This document shows, piece by piece, positions 12,056 to 23,991 of a DNA stretch of 64,000 bases. A model generated the notes under the pieces. The model worked only from the letters and a program-made list of their open reading frames with translations. It had not been told where the DNA came from and searched no databases. The translations under genes were made by a program, and so were the position numbers. Source of the stretch: Gymnopilus junonius (taxonomy: Eukaryota; Basidiomycota; Agaricomycetes; Agaricales; Galerinaceae); NCBI GenBank assembly GCA_015501075.1, contig JADNYJ010000170.1, forward strand, positions 17,143 to 81,142, given 5' to 3'. Numbering within the stretch: the first letter of the stretch is position 1; every line of letters starts with the position of its first letter.

Positions 12056-14902
12056 CAAAAAACGAGTGGTAAGGTGCTGACTGGGATTTTGTTGATTTAG
12101 TATCCAGAGGCTGGTATAACGAACACTAAGTTCAAGAATAAGCGGAATTCATATATGGCGTAACAATTTTGAAGCAAGGGGACCGAAAAAAAGAAAAGGT
12201 GGGGGCGGTCGTTGGCAAAGACGTGAAAGTGAGAAATTTACCGCATTTGGCGTCGGCCGCCTTTGAGATTTTCCCATTCAGTTATTTTCGGCAGGGATAT
12301 GCTTCATCTTTAAGTAGTACGTGCTCCCAAGGAAACAACGGGCTGCGTATTATGTTCTTAAATTACTCCACGATAACGACTTTCCAATGCGAAAGTTTGC
12401 ATTCGACGAAACATGAAGGAGAGGCTCGATTGCAGAGTACTTCTCGCTTCAGGACGGCCGCAACTTAGTAATAGGAAGGATAATAGCCAATTCAAGTAGT
12501 ACTGATGCTTTCATTATCGTTAATTCGGCAGGGTATATATTGGCTGAGATATCATATATTGCACCACGTTTGATCTTTTTTTTCCTATCTGAAATGGAAA
12601 GGATATTGCACATTTGATGGCAAAACCAACTTGAAGTTTATCCATTGTTGTAGCTCGCGGTTCATTGTGGTATCGGATTCGAAAGAGGTAGGAACACTCG
12701 CAATACTCATAAAGACTTACTGAATAGACTAAGGAAGAAAGATCATGGGTTTCGACCTATTCATGGCCCCCTAAGGACCATGCTGTCTGTTGGTATTGAA
12801 GGCCTACAAGAACCGTCGAGTAATAGCAGAAGTATTTCAGTATTCAAGATCCAACTCCTTTTATTTAAATTCTAGACTCACCGCAGGAAGGGAAATACAA
12901 CCACATTGGCAGAGTCGTGTACTCGCCACGGAGCAACGTTTCTTGAGTTACTTCCTACAAGAAGCTACAGATTCTTTCTTCCAATCGGCGGTTATCACTT
13001 TCATCAATTATATACACCCAAGTATGCTCGTGTTCTGATAAAGATTGAATTATCTGGTAATATATGTATATGTTTACAAGTGAGGCCCCGTTTATTACTC
13101 TTGTTAATCATGACACGACCTGAGCTTGGAAAAGGGCGTGGCGACAAGGGCAGAAGGGAGCTCCACCGTTGCTGGAATGAATAAAGGAACTGTTTGGGCT
13201 TTTATACTGCAACGTTAACATTCTATCCAGCTACCGAGTCTTTTAATCAACCAGAATACGAGCTGCGAAGCTTAGGGCGAACGAAGATAAACGAAGGAGG
13301 GCTGCGCATGTACATCCGTATAAATGGCACGACTTGTTACGCTGCAGCGAGTTCCGAACGAGCGAAGGCTAAGTTCCCGGAGGCCTGTGGGAGAAGCTGC
13401 ACTAGCGCTTGTCTGAGAAGCTGGTGCCGGAAGATGCTTTGCGGGTAGCGACTCAGGGATGGTGAGAAGGCAAGGTAAGATCATGTAAGACGTATTTTGA
13501 ATGGATTAAATTCACAGGGGTACAGTCGCTGGTGAAATCTAATTTAATCGATATAAATGAACTATGTATCCCAGTCGCGGTCTGTAGATAGTAAAACCGA
13601 CACAAACGTGCAGTCTAACGTACACATATCCGCGAGGGTACTCATTGGGCTTACGATCAAATTTTCAAGGATGGGGTGAGAAAATAATGCTAAATTTGGG
13701 CCCTCTATGATGTGGTCAGCATTCTCCATGTTCGTTTCGAACCATCATCAGGGATCTAAATATGTCCTCTAGTCTCCTCCACAAGTACAAGGTGGGATTC
13801 ACTGAAATCTGGTGAATTCATACTAAATTAAGATTTATAGAGATATCTTTCTATAACTTTGAACTCAGTCCTGAATGTTTAGAGTTTACATAAGATAGCG
13901 GCTACTGCTGAGGTCCCAATACTCTCCGGGATGGCCCTTTACTTGAAGGCTGAAGTTTGGACTTTCTAGCCCCCACTACCTGGACTCGATAATGACGGTA
14001 TGTTGCCGTCACTTTGATAGTTTAGTATATATTTATCCTTTTAACTCAACTATTGCGTTGAATTGGCTCCTTATCTTTTGCAGAAACGTGGCGGACAATT
14101 TCCCACCTATTATTTACTGATAGCGCATGGATACAATCTTGGAATCACTCCAAGTCATCAAGAAACCAAAGCCTTTAATCTTTTCGCGTCTCACAACTTC
14201 ATCACCGATTACAGGACCTGTACCTGTTTGTTTGTCTGTCTTCAAAAGCGTGTCCAGTAGGTCAGAAGGGCCGGTATTCGAGGCCTATCAATCAGCACTC
14301 TGGATCAGCACTCTCCACCCGAAGAGAACATGCTTCTCTGGAGGCTCGAACATCACCGCTCCACATCAAACTTTGTAAACAATTGCGGTTCATATAACGT
14401 CTCGAATGACTTTAAACACACACCCTTGAGGCTTCGCTCTGTGGTTACAGGCGTTCATACGCACGTCGTTTACGGACAACATGAAATGCACGAGGTGCGT
14501 CGTCATTTTGTTCTCTATATTCGAACTGAGGCATAACCCTAAATCTATAGAACGCCAGACTAAAAATAAGGCCCCGTCTTCTCTGGGCTTCCACTTCATC
14601 GTGTTCTGTGACTGATAAAGGTGCCGTGGATGTGTGGATCTATTCCTTATAGAGGTGTTAGACACCGCTGAAACACGCCACTCCAGCAGGGTGCTACCTT
14701 TTTAATGTTCTAGGAAGCTGTGTCAATTCATGATCTTCTCGGAGTGAATGTGAAGCTGCATCATGCAAAGCAGAAGCCTAGCGTCAATCTAAGGGTCCTT
14801 CTAGTTTAAAAGATGAAGATGTGATCCTTGGTATTCATTCATTTCCTTTCCTGCCACCTCAACTTCTCAGCTTTTTCGCATTACCCATTGTCGTGATCCC
14901 AA
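12056..14902. other. gene-poor stretch, no gene recognised
   Basis: Nearly 2.9 kb without a supported gene. Reading frames of 60-99 codons occur on both strands but are isolated, lack splice partners and have no recognisable motif. Base composition is AT-richer than the neighbouring genes, with many mononucleotide runs. It may hold decayed sequence or long regulatory regions for the divergent genes on each side. No terminal repeats or tRNA-like fold was evident by eye. Confidence 0.4.
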
Positions 14903-16295
14903 ATGTCGAGTTCAACAGCACCACCCTCTCCTCCCCAAATGCCTAATCTTGACCTCATACTGATTGCTAGAACCACACGGAAGACTCTAGATCGTTTAGC
15001 GTCGTTTTCTAACATGCAAAGGTGAATCTGCCTTTCTTTTTGTTTCTCATCCTAAACTTTTATCAACGATATAGTACCTCGGAAGAACCTTTGCTTCTCC
15101 TCGCCAAAATCTCTCGTACAATCCTCGCTCTCATCAAACTCATCGACTCCAGCATGCTCGCTGCGCAAATGGGATACCAGCTTGCCTCAGACGCGATGAT
15201 CATGTGCGATCCGGAGGAAACGGAGTGGGAGGCGGACGTGAGTGTTGATAGCCTGCGTGGCATATCGAAGGACGGCCACGAGACCGCGAATAGTGTCATG
15301 GAGGGGTTTAGGGAAGTTAAGCAAGAAGTTTACAAGGTATTCTTCATTTCTGGCTCTGGCCAAATTGCCTTTCATAAAATTGACTGTTATTCATATAGAT
15401 TGCGGCTTCCACGAAGGACAACAACACGGTCGTCCTCGTCCCTCCAGATCCGTTCCATGGTACGTTATGTCATTACCGGCTTATACCCACAACTTCCCAT
15501 CTGATATATCCTTCGCTAGCTGAAACTATGAAGATCCATCTCAAAGATATCGGTACTGATCTGGTGGCCAATCTGAACCTACTCTCTGAAATTTCCCGTG
15601 AGACGACAAATGTGTCTGGCTGGTGGTCATACGTCAAAGATGATCTAGCAGCTGAGCGTCCAACGCTCATACCTTCCCAAAAGGATAGCAGTGACCAGGC
15701 AACCACCTATGCTTCTGAAAAGTTTGCGAAATGGTCGCAGTTAAAGGAAGCGTTCCAACAATATTACAATATTGTACGTACCCAATCAAAATTCATGGTC
15801 ACTCTGAGCTGAGCCATTCCATAGGTTCATGAAGCACAAATGCGTTATCCCTCTCTTCTCCCTTCATCTTTGGCAGCATGGAAATCGGTCGCGTCTCCTC
15901 GCAGCGTCGAGGCTAGCTCTGTAGGCCATTGTGCGTCACAAGACCTTTTTGGGGAGTCTAGCCCTGCCTCTGGGCCTGGAACGCCTAGAGCCAAACGAAA
16001 AATCATGTTCTTCGAAATGGTCAGGCTCAAACGTCAACAACGTTTCTTAGGGCACCATGCAAGTGAGCCGGCCCTCCGAGAGAAAGGGAAAGGTGTGGCC
16101 CAGGACAAGGACAAGGACGTTATCGCAAGGCAGGGAACGCACGGGTCGTCAAACACAGCCACCACTACCCGTTCTGGTGCACGTGAAGAGGAGAAAGTTG
16201 CCTCATCGCTATGGTGCTGTCCACGACTGTCTTTCTTGAGAGTATGGGACATTATGGGCACTGTGGATTCTTTCTATGACGAATTATGTGAATGA
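14903..16295 (+). CDS. unrecognised helical protein, 388 residues
   Basis: Five exons (14903-15021, 15075-15336, 15399-15459, 15520-15773, 15825-16295) join in frame to 388 residues. The first two thirds look alpha-helical: Leu-rich segments such as LLLLAKISRTILALIKLID and GTDLVANLNLLSEI alternate with charged stretches. The last third is low-complexity and basic, with Ser/Pro/Gly runs and a Lys/Arg block around KRKIMFF...RLKRQQR, then a short hydrophobic end. No signal peptide or classical catalytic motif is seen. I do not recognise the family. It lies upstream of HSP104 on the same strand, about 450 bases away, without evident functional link. Confidence 0.72.
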
Positions 16296-16566
16296 TTAAC
16301 TTGATATGCTGTGGATTCAAGCAATAAAAATATTTCGAAGGCAGATTACGGGCGAAGATAGGAGTTCATCACATGTCTGACGCGTGCGTGACACAGGTCA
16401 CGCGACTAATTGTTACATGTGAGACCTTGCTCGAAACCGGTCCTCCAGCAAATCCCTCTGGAATCCTCTGGCACTCTGAGCATCTGCGAGTCGATTGAAG
16501 TTCTGCTGCGAGTTTGCACTGGAAACTACTAAACTATGGCAGACCTTTCTCGGGCGCTGGTGAGAG

Positions 16567-16599
16567 TTCCAGAAATCTACGTCAAGGCCTCGAACATTC
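16567..16599 (+). promoter_or_regulatory. heat-shock elements upstream of HSP104
   Basis: Two units of the heat-shock element core are visible: TTCCAGAA at 16567-16574 (TTCnnGAA) and GAACATTC at 16592-16599 (GAAnnTTC). They lie about 150-180 bases before the ATG, where heat-shock factor Hsf1 trimers would bind. This agrees with the downstream gene being a heat-induced disaggregase. Confidence 0.65.
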
Positions 16600-16660
16600 G
16601 GGCACTGTAGGGTGGCTATGACGTTATTTCCGTATTCCGTTCTTGTTCACATGGTGCCTC

Positions 16661-16670
16661 TATATATAAA
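16661..16670 (+). promoter_or_regulatory. TATA box of HSP104
   Basis: A TATATATAAA run lies 80 bases before the start codon, just downstream of the two heat-shock element units. Spacing suits a core promoter. Confidence 0.6.
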
Positions 16671-16749
16671 CCAATGCCAAACCTTCGTCTTATTCCCCAC
16701 TTTACGACACACATACTATCGATATTATCTCTTTCTTTGTGATTCTATC

Positions 16750-19700
16750 ATGGCCAGTAACATGGAATTTACTGACAAGACGCAGCAGTCGTTGTCTGAT
16801 GCCATTCAACTTGCAAAAGACTATGCAAATGCCCAAGGTATGTTCAATGAAATTTCCCTGTTCGTTCCGACATTGACTTTTACCTCCTTTCTTTCTAGTT
16901 TACCCTGCTCATCTCGCGTTTGTACTGTTAAACGAAGGGGAGGCCGCAGAACCCTCTGCCGCAGGAGGGTCCCATGCTGGTGTCACTCCTCTGTTTTCTT
17001 CTGTCATCACTAAAGCCGGTGGCGACCCTGTGAGTGGTTGTAATTCTTGTTCATGCTTTTCACCGCCTTTACTAATGAGCTTCTCGTAGACCGTCGTACG
17101 ACGAGGCGTTCAGAAAGTCATTGTTCGCCTACCTTCGCAGGACCCTCCACCGGAAGAGACTTCCTTCTCCACCGCTTCCTTAAAAGTCTTACGTGAAGCC
17201 CAATCCCTCCAGAAGACCATGCACGACTCGTATATCGCTCAAGACCACATCTTGCTCGCTCTCATCAAAGACCCATCGATAGCACCAGTCCTGAAAGAGG
17301 CCGGACTTACCGAGGCGACTCTCAAGACCGCTATTGAGCAAATCCGGGGCAATAGGCGGGTGGATTCGAAGACGGCGGAACAAGGGTTCGATGCTCTCCA
17401 AAAGTATGCAGTCGACCTGACTGCTCTAGCTGAGGAGGGCAAGATTGATCCAGTCATCGGTCGTGATAACGAGATTCGTCGGGCTATCCGTATTCTTTGC
17501 CGACGGTATGTTTTAGTCATTCCATTCCATTCTTCTGAAGACTGACGTTTTTTTATAGGACGAAAAACAACCCTGTTCTCATTGGTGAACCTGGTGTCGG
17601 AAAAACCGCTATTGTTGAAGGTCTAGCCCAGCGTATCGTCAAGCGCGACGTTCCAGCTAGTTTGATCGCTCGACTCTACTCCTTGGACATGGGTGCCCTC
17701 ATGGCTGGCGCCAAGTACAAAGGTGAATACGAAGAGCGCATCAAGTCGGTCCTCAACGAAGTTGAGAAAGCATCCGAAGACGGTGGCCCCGGAATTATTC
17801 TCTTCATCGATGAACTCCACCTCATCATGGCTGGCCGCGGCGGTGAGGGAGGTGGCATGGACGCTGCCAATCTCTTCAAGCCTCTTCTTGCTCGTGGCAA
17901 GTTAAGGTGCATTGGTGCCACTACGCTATCGGAGTACCGCAAGTATATCGAGACAGACCCTGCCTTGGAGCGGCGTTTTGCTCAGGTCCTTGTGAATGAG
18001 CCCAGTGTTCCGGAAACGATCAACATTCTGCGAGGCATCCGGGAGAAATACGAAGTTCATCATGGTGTTCGCATCCTCGACAACTCCCTTATTGCCGCTG
18101 CGACACTGGCTCATCGGTACCTTACTTCAAGACGACTTCCTGATTCTGCCATCGATCTTGTTGATGAAGCTTGCGCTAGGTAGGCCCTTCTTCTCATGAT
18201 AAATTTTTGCGCTGTCGCTAACTACATCCTTCTATAGCGTCCGCGTTAGTCGTGAAACTGAGCCAGAAGAGATCGACAACCTCCAACGCAAGAAGCTGGA
18301 ATTGGAGATAGAAATCCACGCCCTTGAACGCGACAAGGAGGCTGCTAGCAAAGAACGACTAGAACTAGCACGCAAAAGGATCTCGCAGATCGACGATGAG
18401 CTCCGCCCTCTCAAAGCCGCGTATGAGAACGAGAAGAGGCGAGGGGAGGAGATAACAATGTCAGGAGAAGGATTGATGAGCTGAAGGCAAAAGTGGCAGA
18501 AGCTGAACGACGGTATGCATTGTTTTTGCGCAGTGAGGGATTGCAACTAACTTGTTTCATATAGATATGACCTTGCCACTGCTTCCGACCTTACTTACTA
18601 TGCCCTTCCCGACCTGCAAAACAAGCTGGCGAAATTGGAAGCCGAAAAAGCCGTTGAGGACGCCAAGGCAGGGGCGGGCATGGATACTGTCAATGCAGAG
18701 AGCATCGCCGAGATCGTTGGAAGGTGGACCGGCATTCCTGTCTCCCGGCTGGTGACGACTGAGAAGGAGAAGTTGTTGAAGATGGAGAAGACCCTCTCGG
18801 CGCAGGTCGTTGGACAGCCGGATGCGGTCAAGGCTGTTGCCAATGCTGTCAGGTTATCGAGAAGTGGCTTGTCGAATCCCAACAGGCCCACTGCGAGTTT
18901 CTTGATGGCTGGTCCCTCTGGAACGGGTAAGACGCTCATGGCGAAGACGGTATGTCTTTTCACTTATATTGCCTCTGCCAATGTATTTATCATGTTTTTT
19001 GCTTAGCTGGCAACGCTGCTCTTCGACGACCCCAATAGCATGATGCGTATTGACGCCTCCGAATACTCCGAGAAGCATTCAATCTCCCGTCTCATTGGTG
19101 CTCCCCCAGGCTACGTTGGTTACGACGCTGGAGGTCAACTGACCGAGTATATCCGCCGCAAACCCTACTCCATCATTCTCATCGACGAAATAGAGAAGGC
19201 CTGCAGGGAATTCGTCACTATCTTCTTGCAAGTCTTGGACGACGGTCGGTTGACGGACGGTCAAGGCAGGGTCATCGACATGCGGAACACCGTCATCATG
19301 ATGACTTCCAACCTTGGCGCTGCTTATCTCAATGACATGCCTGAAGGCAACATCAATCCCGAGACGAGGCAGTTGGTGATGGGTGCCATTCAAGCCCACT
19401 TCCCTCCTGAGTTCATTAATCGTATCGATGAAATTGTTATCTTCGTGAGTTTCATCTTCTTTCTATCGTCTTTATCGTCTTTATCTTCTGTATATTAACT
19501 TCATCCTTCCAGCGACCTTTGTCTCGCAAGGACGTGCTCAAGATTGTTGACATCCGCCTCAAGGAAATTCAAGAACGACTGTCAGAGCGCAAGATCACCT
19601 TCGACGTCGACCCAGAAAGCAAGCAATACCTCATGTCGGCAGGTTACTCACCCCAATATGGTGCTCGGCCTCTCAATCGCGTTATCCAAAGCGAGATCCT

Positions 19701-19896
19701 CAACCCGCTTTCTGTCCTCATTTTATCTGGACAAATCTTGGATGGCGAGACTGTCCGTGTGCGATTCGATGGTGCTCACAACCGAATTACGCTCTTACCG
19801 AATCATGTGGCGACAAAATCGGAAGGCGCGATGGACGTGGATGCGGATGATTTGACGACAGATGACGATGACATTGAGATTGAGGAGATGGACTAG
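16750..19896 (+). CDS. HSP104: heat-shock protein 104, ClpB-type disaggregase (one frame break)
   Basis: AAA+ ATPase that threads aggregated proteins through a hexameric ring, working with Hsp70/Hsp40, in cytosol and nucleus. Roughly 900 residues over about eight exons. Visible parts in order: N-terminal Clp repeats ([20 protein letters not shown]), NBD1 with GEPGVGKT and IILFIDELH, a charged coiled-coil middle domain, NBD2 with GPSGTGKT, the pore loop motif GYVGYD and IILIDEIEK, and a C-terminal domain with YGARPLNR. The tail is acidic and ends IEEMD. One base is missing near 18453, in the middle domain: the frame resumes as [18 protein letters not shown] if an AA run is one base longer. Heat-shock elements and a TATA box lie upstream. 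The ATG at 16750 gives the normal family start. Confidence 0.93.
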
Positions 19897-20185
19897 GGCT
19901 TGGATGTAGACCTGTAAAATCATTCCACCTTTCGGCGATGGACTTTGGGTAGAAAAAGCATCAATCAATTGTAGAACTATCATTTGCAATGTAGAATATA
20001 TGTATTATTAGTACCATTAAACTCTGTTTTATCTTCAGTAAAGTATCAATTGGACGACAAGAATCAACTTCATCCTCCTTCAGTACGTTGGAATCAGCGG
20101 TCAACTTACTGCCCCGGCCAATCCCGAATTAGAAAAGTGCATTGAACGTTCTGAAACGTCGGCAGAAATGGTCCCAGTCAGCGGC
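19897..20185. other. 3' region of HSP104
   Basis: AT-rich sequence between the HSP104 stop and the hAT-type element. It contains several TATTATTA/AATAAA-like stretches suited to polyadenylation. No gene is seen. Confidence 0.4.
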
Positions 20186-20193
20186 GACCCAGC

Positions 20194-20906
20194 TAGGGCT
20201 GGGTTAGATATTTTTCGCCGCTGTCAGTAACGTCAGATAATATTTGGCCCTTCGGGCAGTGTCAGATACTATTGTTATTAACAGTTATTTAATGACGTCA
20301 TCAATATTACATAATTTTTTTTCGGCTCGTTAATAACACTAAGAAGGAATATCTGACACATTACTAACATGCCTCAGAGAGCGGCGCCCGCTAGAAAACT
20401 CTCTATGCTCCAGTCCCCTGGTGTGCCCGTCGATTCCTCGTCCACTGTCATCGGTTGAGTGGATAGCAATGCTCCAGGACCCGCCGTGTCGACATTCAAG
20501 ACAAGGGCATTGAGCTTGCCATCATTGAGCTTGATATATTCAGCAATGTCAAATCTAGCCGATGAGCGGACTACCCTGGGCCACCCTTCATCGTCATGAG
20601 CAAATGAGCTAATGTAACGTCTTCGCCAGAATTGATGAAAGTCTCGCAGAGATCGACTAAGGCCTGCTCTTCAGTATCAGAGAGCATTTTCATGACGAAT
20701 GAAGCAGAAAAATTCAATTGCAGTACGAGCTCATCGATAAGAGATGGGCTATACGGTTTTCATGCGGCCCGGAATATCTAACAGTATATGGCTGTCATAT
20801 TATGACAGCCGATTTTTCATGCTCTCTGTCAGATATGTTTATAATGCCGTCATATATTTGTCAGTTATTATAAGTTACTAACATAGCAATAACAAACCCT
20901 GCCCTA
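20194..20906. mobile_element. non-autonomous hAT-family transposon with 8-bp target duplication
   Basis: The element is 713 bp. Its ends are TAGGGCTGGGTT on the left and AACCCTGCCCTA on the right, an inverted repeat matching at 11 of 12 positions. It is bounded by a perfect 8-bp direct repeat GACCCAGC at 20186-20193 and 20907-20914. An 8-bp target duplication with TAGGG/CAGGG-type ends is the mark of hAT transposons. It is far too short for a transposase, so movement would depend on a hAT enzyme elsewhere. The interior is AT-rich near the ends and has a GC-richer centre with an ORF-like remnant on the minus strand. The intact target duplication suggests a fairly recent insertion downstream of HSP104. 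Confidence 0.85.
20374..20693 (-). pseudogene. ORF-like remnant inside the hAT-type element
   Basis: From an ATG at 20693 a minus-strand frame reads MKMLSDTEEQALVDLC..., is lost near 20610, and continues one base out of phase as FAHDDEGWPRVVRSSARF to a TGA at 20374. Lengthening one T run by a base joins the two halves into about 106 residues of ordinary, acidic composition. It resembles no transposase I know. It could be a captured host gene fragment or the remains of a small accessory ORF. The upstream frame stays open for a further 20 codons or so. Confidence 0.5.
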
Positions 20907-20914
20907 GACCCAGC

Positions 20915-22213
20915 GCACCGTAGTAAGCCGCGACGACACCTCACGTCGAGTAAAAGTTTCTCCACCATGACTACCACGCATTCTATGATCTGAACCTTCC
21001 TGCCACTCCTCCCATAGCTCAAGACAACTTATTGCCCATCATTCGTGTTCTTGACAACTTGCCTGTAATCGGAACTGGACGCCTTCAAGGTTTCAACACT
21101 ATGCATGAGCCACCCTCCAGAATCCCTAACAATGAATTCTTGTTACGGATCAATGACCAGGATTATTCTCTTCATTCGCCTCTAAACCTCTCAATTTGAA
21201 ATCGACCTCCAGTGAATACAGTAATTGGGCTGCAAGTAATAGCTTGGAGACGCCACAATTCGACATCGGGTTTCATGGAAATCGCCAATGTTATCCTCGG
21301 AACTCAAGAAACTTGTCCAGCATAGCGGACCTTCATCACTCTGGTCCTTGGGATCAGCGACGATCAAAACGGGACTTTGCGCTCATCAATGATCCCAGAA
21401 GCCTGAAGGCTGAGGAGACCTGATCTGTATTCTTCTTATTTTGCTAAGACCTCTGCCCTTTCCAGAGGATGTTGAAGCACGCTCTGCCTGCAGAATATCA
21501 GGAAAATTACAAGGAATGGCAAGCAAAGGTCTCCAGGTCGTCGAGTGCCTCAGAGATCAGTCATTAACCGACCTCTGGCCTGAAATAGAATGCCTAATTT
21601 TGATCTATTTCTTGACTGGATCAACTTTTCATCGTGTCTAACGATCGGCTTTCCACGTTTTCTCTGAAAGGCAGTGTACTGGATACGGTCAATCCTTCTG
21701 TAATCGTAATCTTCCGGGTTCATCACTTACTTCCCATGTCCAGGCCGAGAAAATCCTCTGCCAAAGTTGCAGTTAAACGTCGTGCTGATGCACCTTTTCA
21801 ATATCATATGTCACGGATAACAGTCTTGACAGATAGATGAGATCTTGACGTCGACACCGCGCGTATGGAAGGGCGCTCTTGCTTAGGTTTCTATCTCACG
21901 GATTTCAGTGGATTTTCTAGTTGCCGCACGGCTTGGAATCTCATGGTATCATTCATATCCTCCTTTCCACGTTTTTCACGCCACCCTCATCATTATCCTG
22001 CAGAGCAACCAGTCATTGTACCATCCTTGTTTTCGAACTCTCAACGACATCGTGGGTCTAGATGTCTTCAGATGGACCTTACGCATTCCTATAAAGACTC
22101 AGTAGAATCGGGGTGGAAATTCACAAAGCTGGTCTTTTTCCACCCAACGCACTGAAGCTGGACTCAGGCGTTTATTCATTTTTACGACCCAAAACTCATT
22201 CAACGTACCCAAC
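20915..22213. other. decayed coding-like stretch
   Basis: Several plus-strand segments (about 21020-21200, 21240-21420, 21440-21640, 21900-22105) read as protein-like runs of 50-70 codons separated by stops and frame changes, without good splice sites. They may be the ruins of one gene. I could not identify it. The final 100 bases are the promoter of the secreted-protein gene. Confidence 0.35.
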
Positions 22214-23380
22214 ATGTACTTCCTCCGCTCTGTTCTTCTCACTGCTGCTTGTTCAGCCCTCGCTGTTTCTGTCTCCGCGGCACCTACACCTATAGGTGCT
22301 GACCTTGCCACTCGCGATGTTGAAGATGCTATTAGTAAGTCACATCGTGCTCGAAACAATTATTAACGCTCATGTGGCATGCCCCAGCTCTCGAGCGTCG
22401 TGTTGGCGGCGGCCTGCTCAAAGCCTTCAGCAAGATGTCAGTTTCTAGTGCGCAGAAAGGTCAATCACGCAGGAAGGACGCAACAGAGCGGAAACGCAAG
22501 GCCAATGAGAAGATTGAGCACTCCGTTTCTCGCGTGAGGGCCCCTGATCACTTGACGGCTGGCTTGAGTTCGTCAGAGCGTGCCAAATTACATCAGGCTG
22601 CGCACGACAGGGCGAGGGCACAGGCTGTTACACATTCCCAGAAGGCTTCAAAAGAAGAAAGAAGGAAGAAGTGGGAGTCTTCTGCCGGAAGTTCTCGTAA
22701 AGACAGACCTTCCGGCAGGACGAGGTACCCATCTCCTAGTGATCGACACCGCACGGCGAGCAGCCTCCGCGATGCCAATCACAGGATGCAGCACACCGAG
22801 AACATTCCACACCGACATGACTCATTCTCAGTGGGCGGACGTGAGTGGCCTTCCGAACTAGTTTTGCGATACCTATTGATTAACGACCTCGGTTTTTAGA
22901 TTCTACCTCAGGCAGGCACGTCAGGCAGGCTGTTGGCAATTCAATCCTTTACCACCACGATCCCGTTGGCCGAGGTGACAACAGAAATGTAAGGCTCCTC
23001 ATCCTCTGAACTACTTTTTTCGTATTTCTCATCACTTATTATTGTAGCCCAAACCATTCCGTAACGATGCTTATAGCTCCTCCCACGGCGACCACTCGCT
23101 CCGTGGTACCCATCCTATATCCTCTTCCAGCCACTCGGGTAGGCCGCTTCATGAATACCCAGTCACCTCCGGCCACAGTGGATATTACGGATCTGGCAGA
23201 CCAGGCCCTGCTCGTGTTATCACCTCCCATGCTGACGGCCGCGATGTTTTCCACGGTGTTGTTGGCCATGATCCTCGCCGTGGTGGCGACCATGATGACC
23301 ACTACATGGCTGAATACCGACCCCACCGAGGCTCTGAACGCTCATCGGATCACTACTCTAACTACAGATACGGCTCTTAG
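22214..23380 (+). CDS. secreted basic Arg/Ser/His-rich protein, effector-like
   Basis: Four exons (22214-22334, 22388-22840, 22900-22988, 23048-23380) join in frame to 331 residues. The N-terminus is a clear signal peptide (MYFLRSVLLTAACSALAVS...SAAPTP), followed by a short pro-like segment ending in LERR, a possible Kex2-type cleavage site. The mature part has no long hydrophobic segment. It is rich in Arg, Ser, Lys and His, with many RK/KR pairs, and its last 110 residues are Gly/His/Ser/Tyr-rich with GDH, GHD and RRGG repeats. The correct last-exon frame is the one ending NYRYGS, not the longer overlapping hydrophobic frame. Secretion through the ER is inferred. Function is unknown; cationic secreted proteins of this kind may act in the cell wall or as effectors. 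Confidence 0.72.
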
Positions 23381-23991
23381 GCCTATGGTTTATTAGCTTA
23401 TGAATTTATAGAAGTTCTGATGGTAGTCGAAATAAAAAATAAAATGGGGTGGATTAAACAAAACTGAGGGTCTCCGAAAGAAGAATTTTAGAAATTCAGA
23501 TAACTTTAAATTGTCTTTTCTTAAAACCATTTACAAAACAAAATGACTAGGCATACGGGAACTACAATACCTTTCATTTCCGTCCAATAGGCCAGAGAAG
23601 TCAACACCCGACCAGTAGCCATCAATGACGAAGCGCAGTCGAAGACTCGAAGTCCGCAATATATACATAGGTGTATAGGGTCATAGTCTCTCTTTGACTT
23701 TGCAGGACAATGCAGGTCTATCATGCGTCGAAAATGATCAACATATAAAGGTACTTGTGAAGGAAATGATTTTGCTTGAAATTCAAGAAGGTTTGACCTC
23801 CAATTTATAACCAATGAGTCAGAATCAGCAAGTGTAGTATTATTATTATCGTTGACAATTTGTGTGAAAAGTGTAACGTTTTTGATTATGGTCACTTTCC
23901 GCATGGCTTTTATAAATACCACAACATTCGATATGTTCTAGCATCTGGCGCTCATAAAGGCTCCTCTGAGCGCTGGCTTATTTCCTCCTGC
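23381..23991. other. intergenic, 5' side of PLC copy 2
   Basis: No gene recognised. Frames of up to 133 codons on the minus strand lack splice partners and motif content. The right end carries the TATA box of the phospholipase gene. Confidence 0.45.
23911..23918 (+). promoter_or_regulatory. TATA box of PLC copy 2
   Basis: TATAAATA lies about 75 bases before the ATG at 23992. This supports the chosen start over the longer in-frame extension beginning near 23860. Confidence 0.55.

Noticed and set aside
23067..23396. 109-codon hydrophobic frame near the end of the secreted protein gene
   Set aside because: The exon phase selects the Gly/His/Ser-rich frame ending NYRYGS; the hydrophobic frame is a shadow.
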